Numbered from the stretch's first letter, positions 12,135-24,801 are shown. The stretch: DNA of 64,000 nt from Lucifuga dentata (GCA_014773175.1 VXCM01000496.1:682001-746000); one strand, 5' to 3'. The notes: generated by a model not told the origin, from the letters alone. Numbers and translations are program-made.

Positions 12135-13838
12135 GTGGGCCTTCTGTGACTTGAATTTAATCAAAAGAAAAAGTCTTAGATTTAAAAATGACGATTGAGA
12201 GGGACAAAAATGAGCTACAATTAGTTCAGAATAACTCTGAATAAACAACAGTAAACACAGAATATGTTTAAAAAGGGTATTTTGCCACTAACTTGCTATT
12301 GTTACTACAATTAAATATTTTACAATTCATGTGTGAACTTGTTTGAATCATTTCGTATACCTCCTAGTCACCAATGTTTGTGTTCCTGTGAAGTCTGTGG
12401 AAGAAAATGTATGTGACCATCTGTGTAAGCTGTCTTTCCTCTTCTCAGGAGCTGATGGGATCTTATCGGGCTTCCTGACTGCTGCTTAGATAGTAGTGCT
12501 CTTAGCAGTGCCCTCAGATAACAGCTGACAGAGACCATGTGCTCTCCCAGACATGATCAAAGCTGCAACATCATCTTCACTGGCTGCAAGATGGTACACA
12601 TTAGTGTTTGCTGAAGATATGAAGGAGATAAAGAAGGCATTAAGAAAGGAAACAATAAGGATGCTGTGTTTGTGATGGTGCACAGTGAAGATCTGGACCG
12701 GTAAAAGTGGTGCTTTTATACTTGTTTTGAATACTGTATGTTTGATATTTTGGTGACTGCTGAGAGGACCAAGAAAGGTGCAGCAAAGAATCTGAGAGCA
12801 ATCATGCAATCCAACTGAAGTGTAGTCTGTAGTCTGGACAAGACTAAGAGTGTTCAGACCAACTAAATTTGGTTTATTTATGTTAGTAAGCTTATTTTAA
12901 AATCTTGTCAAGATGGCATCATTTTCAAAGATATCAAATTAAGCTAGATTAGATTAAACTTCCTTTTGGTTTCATGGTGTAGTCATTAAAAAATGGCATC
13001 ACCAGGGAATTCTAGGAACAAACAGGTACAAAATGTATGATGTCAAAGAGTATGGGGAAAATGGTCAATTTATTTGTGAAGCAACTTGAGGAAAATTTAC
13101 CTGAAATGTTGGGAACATTACAGTTGAAATGTTTAATGGTTAATGTATGCAGCTTGATGTGTCTCAAAAATTCTTTATTCAGTGAAAACAAGTGTCAGTC
13201 CATAACATGAATAAACCTAAAATAGCAAGATTAGTTAGTTAGTTTAACATAAAATAAAAGGAGGTTCATTGGAGAATATTTCAAATTATTTAAATGATGG
13301 TTGCAATTTTGTTCAAATTTGCACTGATGGTGGATTCCAAATTAACTTAAACCTCTAGGTCAGATCTCTAGCCAAATATAATAACATGATCACTCCTGAA
13401 AAACCCCTGTTCACCAGCTGTAATGAGTCTCTTCTGTTCCCATCATGAAACATGCTAAATCGGCTACTCTGTTGGTCTGACACTGGCCAGGATTCCTGAT
13501 TGGTTGTCTAGGCGATTCACATGTGGAGAGGCAAGGACTCCAAAGCTGTGCCATCATTTTATTCAAACCTGACAGTGATTGTCAGGAAGGTCCAATTACT
13601 GCAGCAACTGGCTGACACCAGCCAGGTAATCAAATTCCTATTTAGACTTCCAATTGTCAAATACTCCCATTGATCCATGAGCACAGGTACCTGTTGAAGG
13701 CTGAGCTGTTACCGTCTGGGTCAGGAGAGACGACTCTGAAAGCTTCATTAATAATGCATTCAGAGAGAATGTGATTAACTGTAGGAGGGAGGAAAGCCCT
13801 GTGGTTTCATTATGCAATGTAAATTTGTCTATGTGTGT
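12133..13838. other. unannotated stretch
   Basis: Around 12430-12830 both strands hold medium-length open frames (108 codons on the minus strand at 12486-12809, and about 50 codons on the plus strand). I recognise no family and the frames are not continuous with each other. The rest is featureless. Confidence 0.4.
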
Positions 13839-13890
13839 TACACACACACACACACACACATATATAAATATATATATATATATAGATATA
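13839..13890. repeat. (CA)n-(TA)n compound microsatellite
   Basis: A CA run (about 13840-13860) passes directly into a TA-rich run with two interruptions. Confidence 0.9.
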
Positions 13891-13981
13891 CAGATAGAGT
13901 ACAGCAGCTGTATTCAGCGTTGGATGACCAGCCTTGAGGGACAAGTTATCTATGAGAGTGTCCAGCCTTCCTGTCAGGCCT

Positions 13982-14116
13982 TTGCTGCTGTGTTTGCAAC
14001 ACTAGATTTTATTGATTTTACGTTTTCTTGTAGTTTTATTGCAGTGATNTTGCTGCTGTGTTTGCAACACTAGATTTTATTGATTTTACGTTTTCTTGTA
14101 GTTTTATTGCAGTGAT
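13982..14116. repeat. 67-bp exact duplication across a single N
   Basis: Bases 13982-14048 and 14050-14116 are identical, with one N at 14049 between them. The sequence is otherwise unique. An unmerged contig overlap explains this better than a real tandem repeat. Confidence 0.9.
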
Positions 14117-15747
14117 GTTTTTTACTATTTTTAAAAGAGAAGTTATATTCCATTGAAATGGCTTGTCATTTGTTTAGTTGAAAACTGTTATGTCTTTTCT
14201 ATTTGTCTTGTTTTCAATAAAATTTGAAAGACACATTTGGAACCTCTATTTTTTTATTTTCTTTGGTTAGTAATCTGAAAGAGATGATGTATAAATTTGT
14301 TAAATAAATAAAAATTAAAAATTGTATCCAGTATTTAAGTCTACATTAAGACCCTGTTGCTACTGTCAGTATTTTGCTGTGAAAAATAATTACAGTTATT
14401 TGCCGTATTTGTATAAAACAGTAGCAAACTGTAAATTTTACCGACAGTAAGACCATGTTAATTTTAAAGTAACACAATGGCAACTGTCCTGCCTGCTCTT
14501 TACTGTTTTTTTATAGGACAATTTCTAAGAGTGTGTGTCAATTTGGTTTGGTTGTTATTAGTTGTTGGTAGTGGGATACTGATGCACTGAGTAACATAAG
14601 GAAACTTTTATGAATGACCTTCAGTTATCACAGCACTTATTTAGCATGATGCTGTGTAGTTACCTTGATTTTTTATGAATCAGGTCCTTTAACTGATATA
14701 ATGTGTACTCTGATAATAAAATAACAGTCTTTGTAACTTTACAATAAGGACAAACAGGAATTTTCAGAGTGTGTATCTCTGAAAATATTTGCATGTGTTT
14801 GCATATGCATACATGCATACAGTGCAAGGTATCATTTCATGTTCTTGATATTCTATCTTTTAGGTGTTGCAACACACAAACAACATTTTGAAGCATGAAG
14901 TCAAATTTTCTGAAAAGATAAAAAACAGACGTGAAACTCATTAAAACTCACTGGACTGGCATCAGTATATGGATTTACAGCTATGATATCAATAAAAATA
15001 GCTGCTATGCCAGTACAATCTGTATCAGTATTAATTATTATATTTCTGCCATATGCAGTTTAGCAGCCTGTGTATAAGCAGTATTTATTTTTAGTGAATA
15101 TCAATAAGTCACAATCTGTTGAGCATAAACAAGCTATCTCAGTGCAGGAAAGTCTGTAAAGATATATTTATCCTGAACTTTCTCAAGCTGAAAGCATGTA
15201 ATACCTCTGCTTGTATCTGTGCCCTGTTTCCATAGCAACCCAAAATCTAACAATGCTGAGCAACTGACCATTTTCAAGTTACGTTAAAGTAAGAATAAAA
15301 GCAGTGCATGAAAAGCACCCAAAATGGAGTTAAACACTTGGAAAAAAAAAAAATAAAATGAAAATATGGATAGAAGAATACACACAAGCTTAATTCCATA
15401 TCTGATCATCAGTCAAGATAGAGTCAAAATATAATTTATATGATTCTACTTTTAGTGCTTGTTAAAGACCTCAAAGTTACATTTTCTACTCAATAAAACA
15501 GCAGAGCAATGTGTGATGGGTCAAAGAGAAGAGTTCATGGTAGCCCAAAGAAGATTAAGGCACGCATGACCCTATCAGGGTCTGCAAAGGATAGACAGGA
15601 TTGTATTCAGTAAGAAGTTCAGACTGAACCCTCTTCACCTGGTCAAACAGGTTTGAGTTTTACATTATCTAGTGATCTACAAGCAAATGTGTAAAGTGAT
15701 GGCTGGGAATTCAAAATGATCACTAGTCATCACTAGTCACTAGTCAC
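14117..15747. other. unannotated AT-rich stretch
   Basis: Around 14390-14520 there are ACAGTTATTTGCCGTATTT and CAGTAGCAAACTGTAAATTT, which resemble a degenerate 'ACAGTAAAT' repeat of fish; I cannot define limits. CACTAGT is repeated three times at 15720-15746, just before the LINE insertion. Confidence 0.4.
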
Positions 15748-16309
15748 CTATCTACATCTTCTTTTCCTTTCGGCTTTCCCTTCAGGGGTCACCACAGCGA
15801 ATCATCTGCCTCCATCTAACCCTATCCTCTGCCTCCTCTTCTCTCACACCAACTAACTTCATGTCCTCTTTCACTACATCCATAAATCTCCTCTTTGGTC
15901 TTCCTCTAGGCCTCCTGCCTGGCAGTTCCAACCTCAGCATCCTTCTACCGATATGTTCACTATCCCTCCTCTGTACATGTCCAAACCATCTCAGTCTGGC
16001 CTCTCTGACTTTATCTCCAAAACATCTAACATGCGCTGTCCCTCTGATGTACTCGTTCCTGATCCTATCCATCCTCGTCACTCCCAAAGAGAACCTCAGC
16101 ATTTTAGTCTCTGCTACCTCTAGCTCTGCCTCCTGTCTTTTCCTCAGTGCCACTGTCTCTAAGCCATACAACATCGCTGGTCTCACCACCGTTTTGTACA
16201 CCTTTCCTTTCATTCTTGCCGAGACTCTTTTGTCACACATCACACCTGACACTTTTCTCCACCCATTCCAACCTGCTTGCACACGTTTCTTCACCTCTTC
16301 TATCTACAT
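15748..16309 (-). mobile_element. 5'-truncated LINE insertion with target-site duplication
   Basis: A 542-bp LINE fragment (15758-16299) lies between two copies of CTATCTACAT, at 15748-15757 and 16300-16309. These form a 10-bp target-site duplication. The element reads on the minus strand: it begins abruptly at the right-hand duplication, encodes the reverse-transcriptase C-terminal region, and ends about 24 bp after the stop codon in an A/G-rich 3' end with no long poly-A. Truncation at the 5' end with a direct repeat at both sides is the signature of target-primed reverse transcription. The protein tail resembles RTE-like LINEs, but I give the clade only as likely. Confidence 0.9.
15782..16294 (-). 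pseudogene. LINE ORF2 C-terminal fragment (reverse transcriptase tail)
   Basis: The open frame of 170 codons keeps the end of a non-LTR retrotransposon polyprotein. Visible landmarks are VYKTVVRPAMLYGLETVAL near residue 32, LRWFGHVQRRDSEHIGRRML near 100, GRRPRGRPKRRFMDVV near 126, and DRVRWRQMIRCGDP at the end. These belong to the region after the reverse-transcriptase core. The endonuclease, the catalytic reverse-transcriptase motifs and the native start are missing, so this copy cannot retrotranspose. The first Met is an internal residue of the parent protein. The frame has no internal stop, which suggests a fairly recent insertion. The antisense frame at 15861-16481 is a shadow of it. Confidence 0.9.
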
Positions 16310-18391
16310 GATGTTCCTTTATACTGTAAAGTCTTCACTCACTGAGAACATGGACAAAATGCTTTATTTACAACTTTCCAAAGTACTTGCCTTGCTTCTC
16401 ATGCCTCATTTACTCTTTCATATGTGCAAAAAAGCAAAGAGGCATGTAAATAACATTACAACCTTCCATTTTCCACATTAGTTGAATTTTGCCATAAATT
16501 AACTCTCTTTAACTTGCAAGTTATGTTTTTACTGTTGTTTTAAAGCACTTTTGTATTTTAGTTATGTTTACTAATTAAAGTAAGTGCAGCTGATGTGCAA
16601 AACCATCTAATATCACCTCCAGAAAAAAATTACTGCCCTTTTTTAATGTATTAGGCTCAGAATTTATAAAGAAAACTTGTAGAAATATCAGCACCATGAC
16701 TGTGTTAAGGCTGTTCCTGAGTCAAGAAAAGTCGGACTATATGAAAAATCTGACAACAAAAGTAACATTTCTTTTTTATTAAAAATGGACCCTGACTTTT
16801 CATTGAAGCAATGTCTATCACATAGATACTTTTACAATATTATTTTCTTATTGCGAGTGTGTGCTAGGAAGAAAAGGAGCTCCTGGATGCTGATAGATGA
16901 TGGCAATAAATAAACTCATTTGAGGTCCACTCTCCGGCTTGTTGTCTCCAGCAGCTCGTTGGACAGATAAATTGCTTGTTTGTTTGTCCTATTTATCATG
17001 CCTCTTTATTCTTTCCCAATTATGACTATTGTTTATTTTATTTTAATCTTTATTTTAAATTCACGGTGCATACTGAAAGCAACACTTGCTAAATATACAC
17101 GTTTCTCAGAGTATAGTAGGGAAGTAAAATTGGAGAGCAGAAAGTTGGTTCAGAAAGTCACATTTTGCTAGACACCATGGTTATTAAGACATGATAGATA
17201 AGAAGATCCATTTGAAAATACATACCAGGGCTACTTGGGACCACCTTCAAATTTATACTTTGCAAATCTGCCCCATTCATCACTTTTCACAAATATGACT
17301 TTAAAAATAAAGTAAATGATGGTGGTATACGTGGCATTCTGAGTGAAGCTGAGAAATGAAGCTTTCAGTCACAGCTCTGTTGTATTGGCAAGCATCTGCA
17401 TTTACATGCTGATTATCACTTTGCCCAGGGATATTTTTGTGCTTACCAGCAACATGGTCATGTTGCACTTATGAGAAAAGTACAGAAAAGCATAAAGAGA
17501 GAAAAATACCACGTTACTATTTCACTATGTATGCTGGATTTTTCATAACTTTCTCAACCTTAAATCAGGTTACAACCAGAGCAGTCAGATAGACAGATGG
17601 TCTTACTTTGAGCCAATACAGATCAAATACACTGATCATGGTAATTTTAATGCATGAAACCAGATTCTTCTTCTGTTTTCATGAGTCATCAGGACATATG
17701 GGTGGGAAAGAAAACTGGAGGTAGTCAGTGATGCAGTGCAGTTTTGGCTTAAAACAATGTGCATGTGCTTTCACCAGGTCAGCACGTCATATCTTAATGC
17801 TAGTGCTCTATACTACATCCCCTGTCATGTGCTTTGCAATTACATGTGTCACTTTGACATTGTTTACATGTCAAAGTGTGACAAGACTTGTCAATACACA
17901 TGGTAGTATGTGCAACGAGTTGGGTGAGCATCCTTACGGAAGCACAGAGATGATGTTAAATTATGTCTTTATCACCAGGCCCAGCAGTGGATATCAGGCT
18001 GTCATCATAAAACTGCTGAGCTGTGCTAAACAACAGGAAACACTATTTCCCATCCTGACCTATTCTAGATCTTCTACAACTATATTCTGTTTATGAACCT
18101 TAAGCTTCCCAAGCAGAGAGCAGAAATATGAATGACTGAGCAGTCAGATATCTGCATTTTATTTGCTTGGGTTAAACTAAGTATAGCTAACACTGCTGGC
18201 TTGTATGGCAGTTCAAACAAATGCCATTTTGTTTGCCCACTCAGTTGTTCAGCCATTGTCATTTTGAAACTCTATTATCAAACCATCCAGATTAAGAGTC
18301 TCATACTTTTGCACTTATATTAAACCTTTGAGTGGAACACTNTTTTTTTTTTTTTTTTTGCTTCCTCCCAATACTACTCTGTTCATACTTG
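16310..18391. other. unannotated stretch
   Basis: I see no gene. A poly-T run with a single-N junction (N at 18342) lies near the right end. Confidence 0.5.
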
Positions 18392-18422
18392 TATACATGA
18401 TTGCTAGTAGCAATCATGTATA
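18392..18422. repeat. near-perfect 31-bp palindrome
   Basis: TATACATGATTGCTA (18392-18406) and TAGCAATCATGTATA (18408-18422) are exact reverse complements separated by a single G. The 15-bp arms carry no mismatch. Confidence 0.9.
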
Positions 18423-18635
18423 TCAGCTTGCACAAAATTCAAAATTCATGTGATACCCTGGAGCTAAGCTGGCTGAAAATCAAAACTCTTGTCATTTAAT
18501 TCTTCACCAACAACCCTGCTACCTGCTCCTTGTTACCTAAAGCTAGTCTGGTTAACTAACAGAACAAACAGAACAGTGAAACAAATAATGAAATCAACAA
18601 AGCGAGCTACATTTACCTTCTGTATCACTATAAGT

Positions 18636-18896
18636 AAAGATGGCAATTTTGGCGCCCAGGATCGGTACGTTTTGAAGCACTTTGAAACTTCTGGTTTTGA
18701 AGTGGTGTCTATGACACTGTCTTGAAACATCAGTCACGTGACCACCATGTCAGCTTTCCAGCATTCTAGAGTTGCATTAAGGTTTCTGCCAGCATGCTGT
18801 GCACAACCAAGATTTCGAAACATTTCAAAACGTTCTGAAACAATGTGTGTTTCAAATGTATCGAAACTGTTTTGAAGATTTGAAATTGCCATCCCT
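18636..18896. mobile_element. TIR-bounded MITE-like element, about 260 bp
   Basis: GATGGCAATTT (18639-18649) at the left and AAATTGCCATC (18883-18893) at the right are an 11-bp perfect inverted pair. The interior contains several TTTTGAAG and TCGAAAC motifs and a CACGTGACC. This composition matches non-autonomous hAT-type elements of fish as I remember them. I found no matching target-site duplication. Confidence 0.6.
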
Positions 18897-21800
18897 AACT
18901 CAAAGTACCTACTCTATCATATTACACTTACTAATATCTTTGCAACAAACACCTTTCCTCTGATCCACTGCAACCTCTTCCATTTGTTTCACTGCCTATC
19001 TCAAACTCCTCTTACACCTAATTCTCCAGATAAAGACAAAACTAAATTCCCTATGAATCCTCAACTATAAACTGCCACCAAGCAGAGCTTAGCCTTCCAT
19101 CCCTTTTGCTGTACTTTGGAAATTAAATCAGAGTACTTAAGCTATTTCCTCTCATGAGCCTCTTCAACATTTAAAGCAATAATGCAGGTAAAGCAGAGTA
19201 TGTACAGTAGTAGTAAGCATGTGAAGTGAAGCTTCCACTTGTATTTGGTAACTTGAAAATAACGCTTGTATTTACTGTACATCTGTATTAGGATGCACTG
19301 TGAAGACAGGAGGAGTAATCTAAAATACCTTGCTTCTTTCTTAAATTCTTTGTTTTTATGACAACAGCAGCCAGTGGTCTCTCCTCTAAACTACAGATAC
19401 ATTTTATATGATTTTTTTTTTTTTAATGTAAATAACTGTATTAGTCATTTGATGAGGTCATGGGTTAAACAGAGCTGTGTTTCAACTTTAGTCTGAGGTT
19501 TTTCTCCTTGGAATTACACTTATTAAATATTTTTTAAAAAGTAATTAAATATTATTGCTTCTGTTCAGGTAATATATACTGTATTATGATCAGATTGGAG
19601 CGTATCTTTTCGTGTCTGAATAATGTATCTGTATTCTGTTATATCCCTGGTCTATAGGCCAGCAATCTGTCAATCAACAACCACCTGCGGGTGTATGAGC
19701 ACATTTGTTTTGTTTGTTAAAATCCATGAAGACAGCAGAACAGGTGTGTGTTCCATCTGCAGCCTCTAATTTCAGGGATAGATGTACCTTTTCAACATGC
19801 TGCTCAATATTCATCCAATGTGAGTAACTAATTTTGGGTTTGTCAGCAGACTGGTTTTCAATAACTCAACATTACACACAGTCTCCTGCCTCTAAATGAG
19901 TACAGCAAAATGGATGTTGGCATCCTCATTGACCAGTTGATTATTAAATATAAAATTAAATTCACTTTCTGTTCTACATTATTGATCTCCATCAAACTCA
20001 TCTGTTCATTAAGCTCTGTTTTCTACAAATTAAGATTTATATATAACTAAAATGCATTCTTGGTTAAATTTCTTACTAAACGATATTCCTCCATGACTAT
20101 GTTTGCAACTTTTTTTTTTTTTTAAACCAACACAGATAACAGTGAGTAGGAAAATTTGTAGGTGATTGGGTTCACAGAGCACAGAACACCACAGACCAAT
20201 GAAAAGTCAATGATTTTTTTTAATTTAAAGAGAACAGATTTTATTATCATTCTGTTTTGTTTTTTTTTTTTTTTTTTTTTGTTTTGGTCATGGGAAGCAC
20301 TATTCAGCATGCAAAAACAACGGTATACAGGCTTTTGTGGCTGTAGAGTCTAAGATTGTCAAACTAATCCCTACTTATAACATCACAAGAGTTACTTCTT
20401 GTTAGCGATGAAGATAAGTTTGAAAGCTAAAGCCACTCCGAAAAACTGGAGGGGATGAATTTGCTTAAAAGGCGGGTAATTAGAACATAAGTCCATGTAG
20501 TCGATACTTTCAATATGAATGTATGTCCAAAAACATTGTAAGAATCCATTTTGTAGATATGTTACGATATGTTCAATATGAATGTTTTGTCAGTATGCTG
20601 ATAAAAACATTATTGTGAGTGGAGTTGTTTTTAAAAGTATTTTAGTAAGCATTTTAGTTAGAACTTCTGACCATCCTTACACTGTACCTGACTGCTGGTT
20701 TGTTGAATTTTTATCTCCCAGGTTTGCCAAAAGTAGCAGCTGAGTCAACTCACTTTTTAATTGCAACAGATGAAGGCCTGAGGCTGACAAACAATGTGCT
20801 TTGTTACAGCTGAGTCATGTCTATAATTATTATGGTCAGCAGAAACAAACTGAAGAAAATGGGATGGAAAAATATGTGAATGTTAATTTTCTCAATTTTG
20901 TGCATGCAAGCAATTAATAGGCAAAGACAACAGAGAGGCTTGCAATAGATTACATTTCCTATTTTCTTCAGTATTAAAGTTTATAAAATGATTATTCTTT
21001 TGTACATAATCAAAGTAACTGCTTCACTTATTGTTGTGTATATGTTAAGGTGGCTGATGACTTACTAAATCAAATCATCAGTTTATATTAAAAACTGCGT
21101 CAAACTAACAATATATAGAAACACATAATAAAAGTAACGTTACACAAAGTTACTGTGTGAATTGCTGCTCAATATAATTGTTGATTCTCATCAGAATGCA
21201 CAAATGGTTGGCAGAGATTTGCTGACAAAATGTGGATTTTATTTAAAATGGAGCGAGAAATTGCAATTACTGCTTGTTGTTCTTCCTAAACCAAAGTCTT
21301 TACTGCATCACAGTGTGTCTAGTAATGAAATCTGTCAGCCACACCATGAGTGGACTGATGAATCATGGACCGATGAATCGAGAGCCCAGAGATTACGCAG
21401 GCCGTTTGCCTCTAAAGGGCTCTCCTCTGTAGGATAGTAATGAATAGCTTCAATGGATGCATAGACTATTTTTTATATGCCAACACTTGTCTAACAAAGG
21501 TTAGTGGAGAATACAAAATAAAGTTAGAGTTGAACTTTTCCTCTCTCTAATAGAACTCCTGCACAGGTTCACTAAAGATTATGAAACTTCTATCTTTACT
21601 GTTGGCTTGACTTCGGAGCTCTATTCACCATCAAAGCCATTCATTTTCTTCCTGTGCATTGACTTGTGAAGCTATTCTGTCTGGTCAAAGGCTGCATTGC
21701 CTCTTGATACACACATCATTAAAGGTAAGAGATAACACTAAATGAACCTGAGCAGTAATACCCAACTTCTATAATTGATTCGCACAGCAAACACGGTTCA

Positions 21801-22150
21801 TACAATTCATAGCAGGTGGCCATTGTCGAATCCATCTCATCTCAAAGCCACTCAGAAAAGCAAGCAGTCAAGTCTATTACATTTTTGCATATAGTATGTA
21901 CCATAGAAAACATTTTCTGAACTACTCTACAGTCGTGAAAAAGTGGACCTCATAAATAAAAAGTACTACTCAGTATGCATTAAGAACGTCAAATATGTCA
22001 GTTAAAAACCTTAATAATAAAGAAGAAAAAATATGTACAAAAAAAGTTGGCATTTTCTTGGCATTCAAAAATCCATAAAAGAACATACATATAGGATTTC
22101 AAATGCAAAAAGAGACTTTTATGGTTACATTCCGCAGTTAAAACTATCTT
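18897..22150. other. mostly unannotated AT-rich stretch
   Basis: I see no gene. Poly-T runs occur at about 20110-20122 and 20260-20280. TTCAATATGAATGT occurs twice (near 20508 and 20573). Confidence 0.45.
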
Positions 22151-22195
22151 TACTTAAAATTGATTTACTTAAAATTGATTTACTTAAAATTGATT
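22151..22195. repeat. 15-bp unit repeated three times
   Basis: TACTTAAAATTGATT occurs three times in perfect tandem. Confidence 0.95.
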
Positions 22196-22414
22196 AAAAG
22201 TTATCATTTTTAATATCCAATATATCCGAATGCGTGTAGGTGTAAATGAAGCCTTAGGTATTGCAGTCATAACTTATTTACTCTCTGTCACTTATTCTAG
22301 TGTCTAGACCAAACTGTCCTTGGTAAAAATGCATCTGAATGAGTCATTGTAACAATTAGATGCAATGTTTCTTCTCTGTGTATCTTTGAGAAGTAGTGAA
22401 TTCCCAGAAAAAAT

Positions 22415-22434
22415 TATATATATATATATATATA
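22415..22434. repeat. (TA)10 microsatellite
   Basis: A short pure TA run. Confidence 0.9.
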
Positions 22435-22489
22435 AAATTATTTTTATCAGGGAGCCGTAATACATCCATTAAATATATACACTGTAATT

Positions 22490-22723
22490 CCTAGGTACTA
22501 AATCCTGGTCCTCAACACTGTATATTTTTAATATCTCCCTGCTACCCACATCTGATTACCTATATCATATAACATATCACATGTATTTAGCCAATCTGGA
22601 CCTGGGAGACACCAGTCTCAGTCAATTGCCACATCTGATTTAGATAATCAGGCATGAGTAGAGGAGGAAGAGATGGAAAATATGCAGTTTGTGGCTCCTG
22701 AGGACCAGCATTGAGAACCTAGG
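22490..22723. mobile_element. palindromic MITE, hAT-like, copy 2
   Basis: The left end CCTAGGTACTAAATCCTGG (from 22490) pairs with the complement of the right end, CCTAGGTTCTCAATGCTGG (to 22723). The first 24 bases agree at 21 positions. The inner right half, ACATCTGATTTAGATAATCA followed by AAGAGATGGAAAATATGCAG, matches copies 1 and 3. It carries no coding sequence. Confidence 0.65.
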
Positions 22724-22981
22724 ATGGAGACCTAGGACCCTGCAGTATAGGATGTTTTCAAGTTTAACTAGAGGCCTCAAACAACATGAAAACCATAAGC
22801 AAAAATGAAAAACATTTTCAAAACGATACAACAGCATGATGAGAACATATCATAAAAACAGCCGTGGCCAATTAAATGTGTTCACTCCCACTTAAGACTC
22901 AACGTACTGACCTTCTTTGCTTTCTTTACAGTATGTTATCAACATACTATTATTCTCTGTTAGAAGCCTTTATAGAGAATG

Positions 22982-22983
<2 letters not shown>
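22724..22983. other. unannotated stretch
   Basis: I see nothing here that I can name. Confidence 0.4.
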
Positions 22984-23030
<47 letters not shown>

Positions 23031-23040
23031 AGAGAGAGAN

Positions 23041-23083
<43 letters not shown>

Positions 23084-23095
23084 CACACACACACT
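22984..23095. repeat. (CA)n-(GA)n-(CA)n compound microsatellite with an N
   Basis: CA units run to about 23027 and GA units to about 23082 with one N at 23040, followed by a short AC run. The N probably marks a contig join inside the tract, so its length is unreliable. Confidence 0.9.
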
Positions 23096-24801
23096 GTAGA
23101 ACACTGATTTTCCGCATGAGCAGAGATGGTTATGCAATGTCTCACCACAGCAGGTGCAACACACTGACAGGGGCGTGTTGTGAGAAGTGAGGAGAGAGAG
23201 GCGGACAGCCAGAATTATTTTTAAAGCCACTATCGCAGCCATCAGTAAGGCACATTTGGATGCAGCATTATTCTGCTGACTTCTAGGAGGGTTCACAAGT
23301 TCTCTCCGCACAGCTGTAGCTTCAGTGAAGAGCCTGGATCATGAAAATAAAATGCATCATGATGAATATTTGAGAAGTATTTCTATGAAAAGAGACATGC
23401 AGGGCTGTCATAACTGTCAAGATAGAGAGGTGGCAGAGAAGTCATTCAGTGCAGTTGGAAGTACAAACACTTCAGTTTCAAGTGTGAGTGGGAGAAAAGG
23501 ACAAGATTATAGTGAATATAATTCTCTGTTGCTGACATTATTTCCTGAAGACACTCAGGGTGCATTTATTATGTATTATCTCCTCAGCTCTGTGTTAGAC
23601 TGTATGGTGAATCCAAGCTATCAGCATCTGTACATGCTTCATGTATCCATCTTCTCTCAGTACAAACAAAAGTAAATCAAACATCTCCCTGAGCGATGGG
23701 AATTAAACTTTTGTTGTGGATTTATGTTGGTATCTGTGTTAACAGCCTGCAGTGACTCCACATATCCAGCACCAAATATCATGATCAGTTACACAGTGGG
23801 TGTATGTATGCACCACTGGCTCCTCTATCTGAGTCCAGCTCTAGTTAATCTAACCTTGGTTGCTTCATGTAACACGCCAGACAACTGTGGCTAAGGACCC
23901 ACTATTTTACACCCAACACCGAATTCAATTAACTCCCTAACTGGAAAACGAGTGTTTGGGGAAATAAAACATAGAAAAATGAAAGACATTACTATAAGAG
24001 AGGAGATGGTGTATACTTTTATGATTTACTTGAGCAAAGAAATAGGCAGAGTAAATGTTCTGCAACAGGAAGTGTTCAGTGCATTGTGTTATAATGTGAA
24101 AAGCCTCAGAATAACATGAGAGCAATACATGCCATCGTGAGACTGAAAGACGAGATCTCTATGTTGCATGAATACTAATACATATCTAGCACAACAAAAT
24201 AAAGAAGATTAAAAGAAACAAAATATAAAATTATTTTGTGACAGATCCTCTAGGCAACAATATGTTCTTTCACAGCAGATGGTGTATTAAGATTGTTGTA
24301 TCTCATTATCACGCATCAAGGAAAATTGTCAAACATGACATCATAAAGGCATCACCAGCTGGGTTACAGCCACACATCTTCCAAGCTGCCCTTTCCATGG
24401 ATGCTTCTACATTTCCCTAACCTTGGAAAAGGAAAAAAGAGATGAGGAATGTACATAGACCCACTTAGGACATTTCATTGGACTCCATCATGGTACTCTC
24501 CTCACTGGACCATCTCACTCACTGATTAACCTCATCTTTGTGGGCTTGAGATCCTCTTCCTGGCTCACGGGTCAGTTGTTGTAATTAGAGCTTTGTCTGC
24601 AATTTGTAATTTCTTTTAAAATTGCTGCCCCACCTATGTCACACCTGGTTTTTCGAGGAGGGAGTATCTCTGATTTACCTCTCTTTCCTTTTTCCTAACA
24701 TGCTAAGATTTTAAGGAGTTTTCCTTGTCTTCTTATGCCAAAATCAGACTACACAATATTAGCTGAGATTTTCCAGTCGTGGACAAATCTTTCAGATGAA
24801 C
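23096..24801. other. unannotated stretch
   Basis: A 116-codon frame at 23325-23675 has no recognisable domain or splice context. I see no repeats. Confidence 0.45.

Noticed and set aside
12430..12830. Possible exon or processed pseudogene
   Set aside because: There is a pyrimidine-rich stretch with CAG near 12449 and short open frames, but no frame stays open and none matches a family I know.
15861..16481. 206-codon plus-strand ORF, the longest in the window
   Set aside because: It is antisense to the LINE reading frame for most of its length and runs past the target-site duplication into unique DNA. It has no domain of its own.
23325..23675. 116-codon ORF
   Set aside because: It has no domain, no signal peptide and no splice context. 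This length is expected by chance in 64 kb read in six frames.
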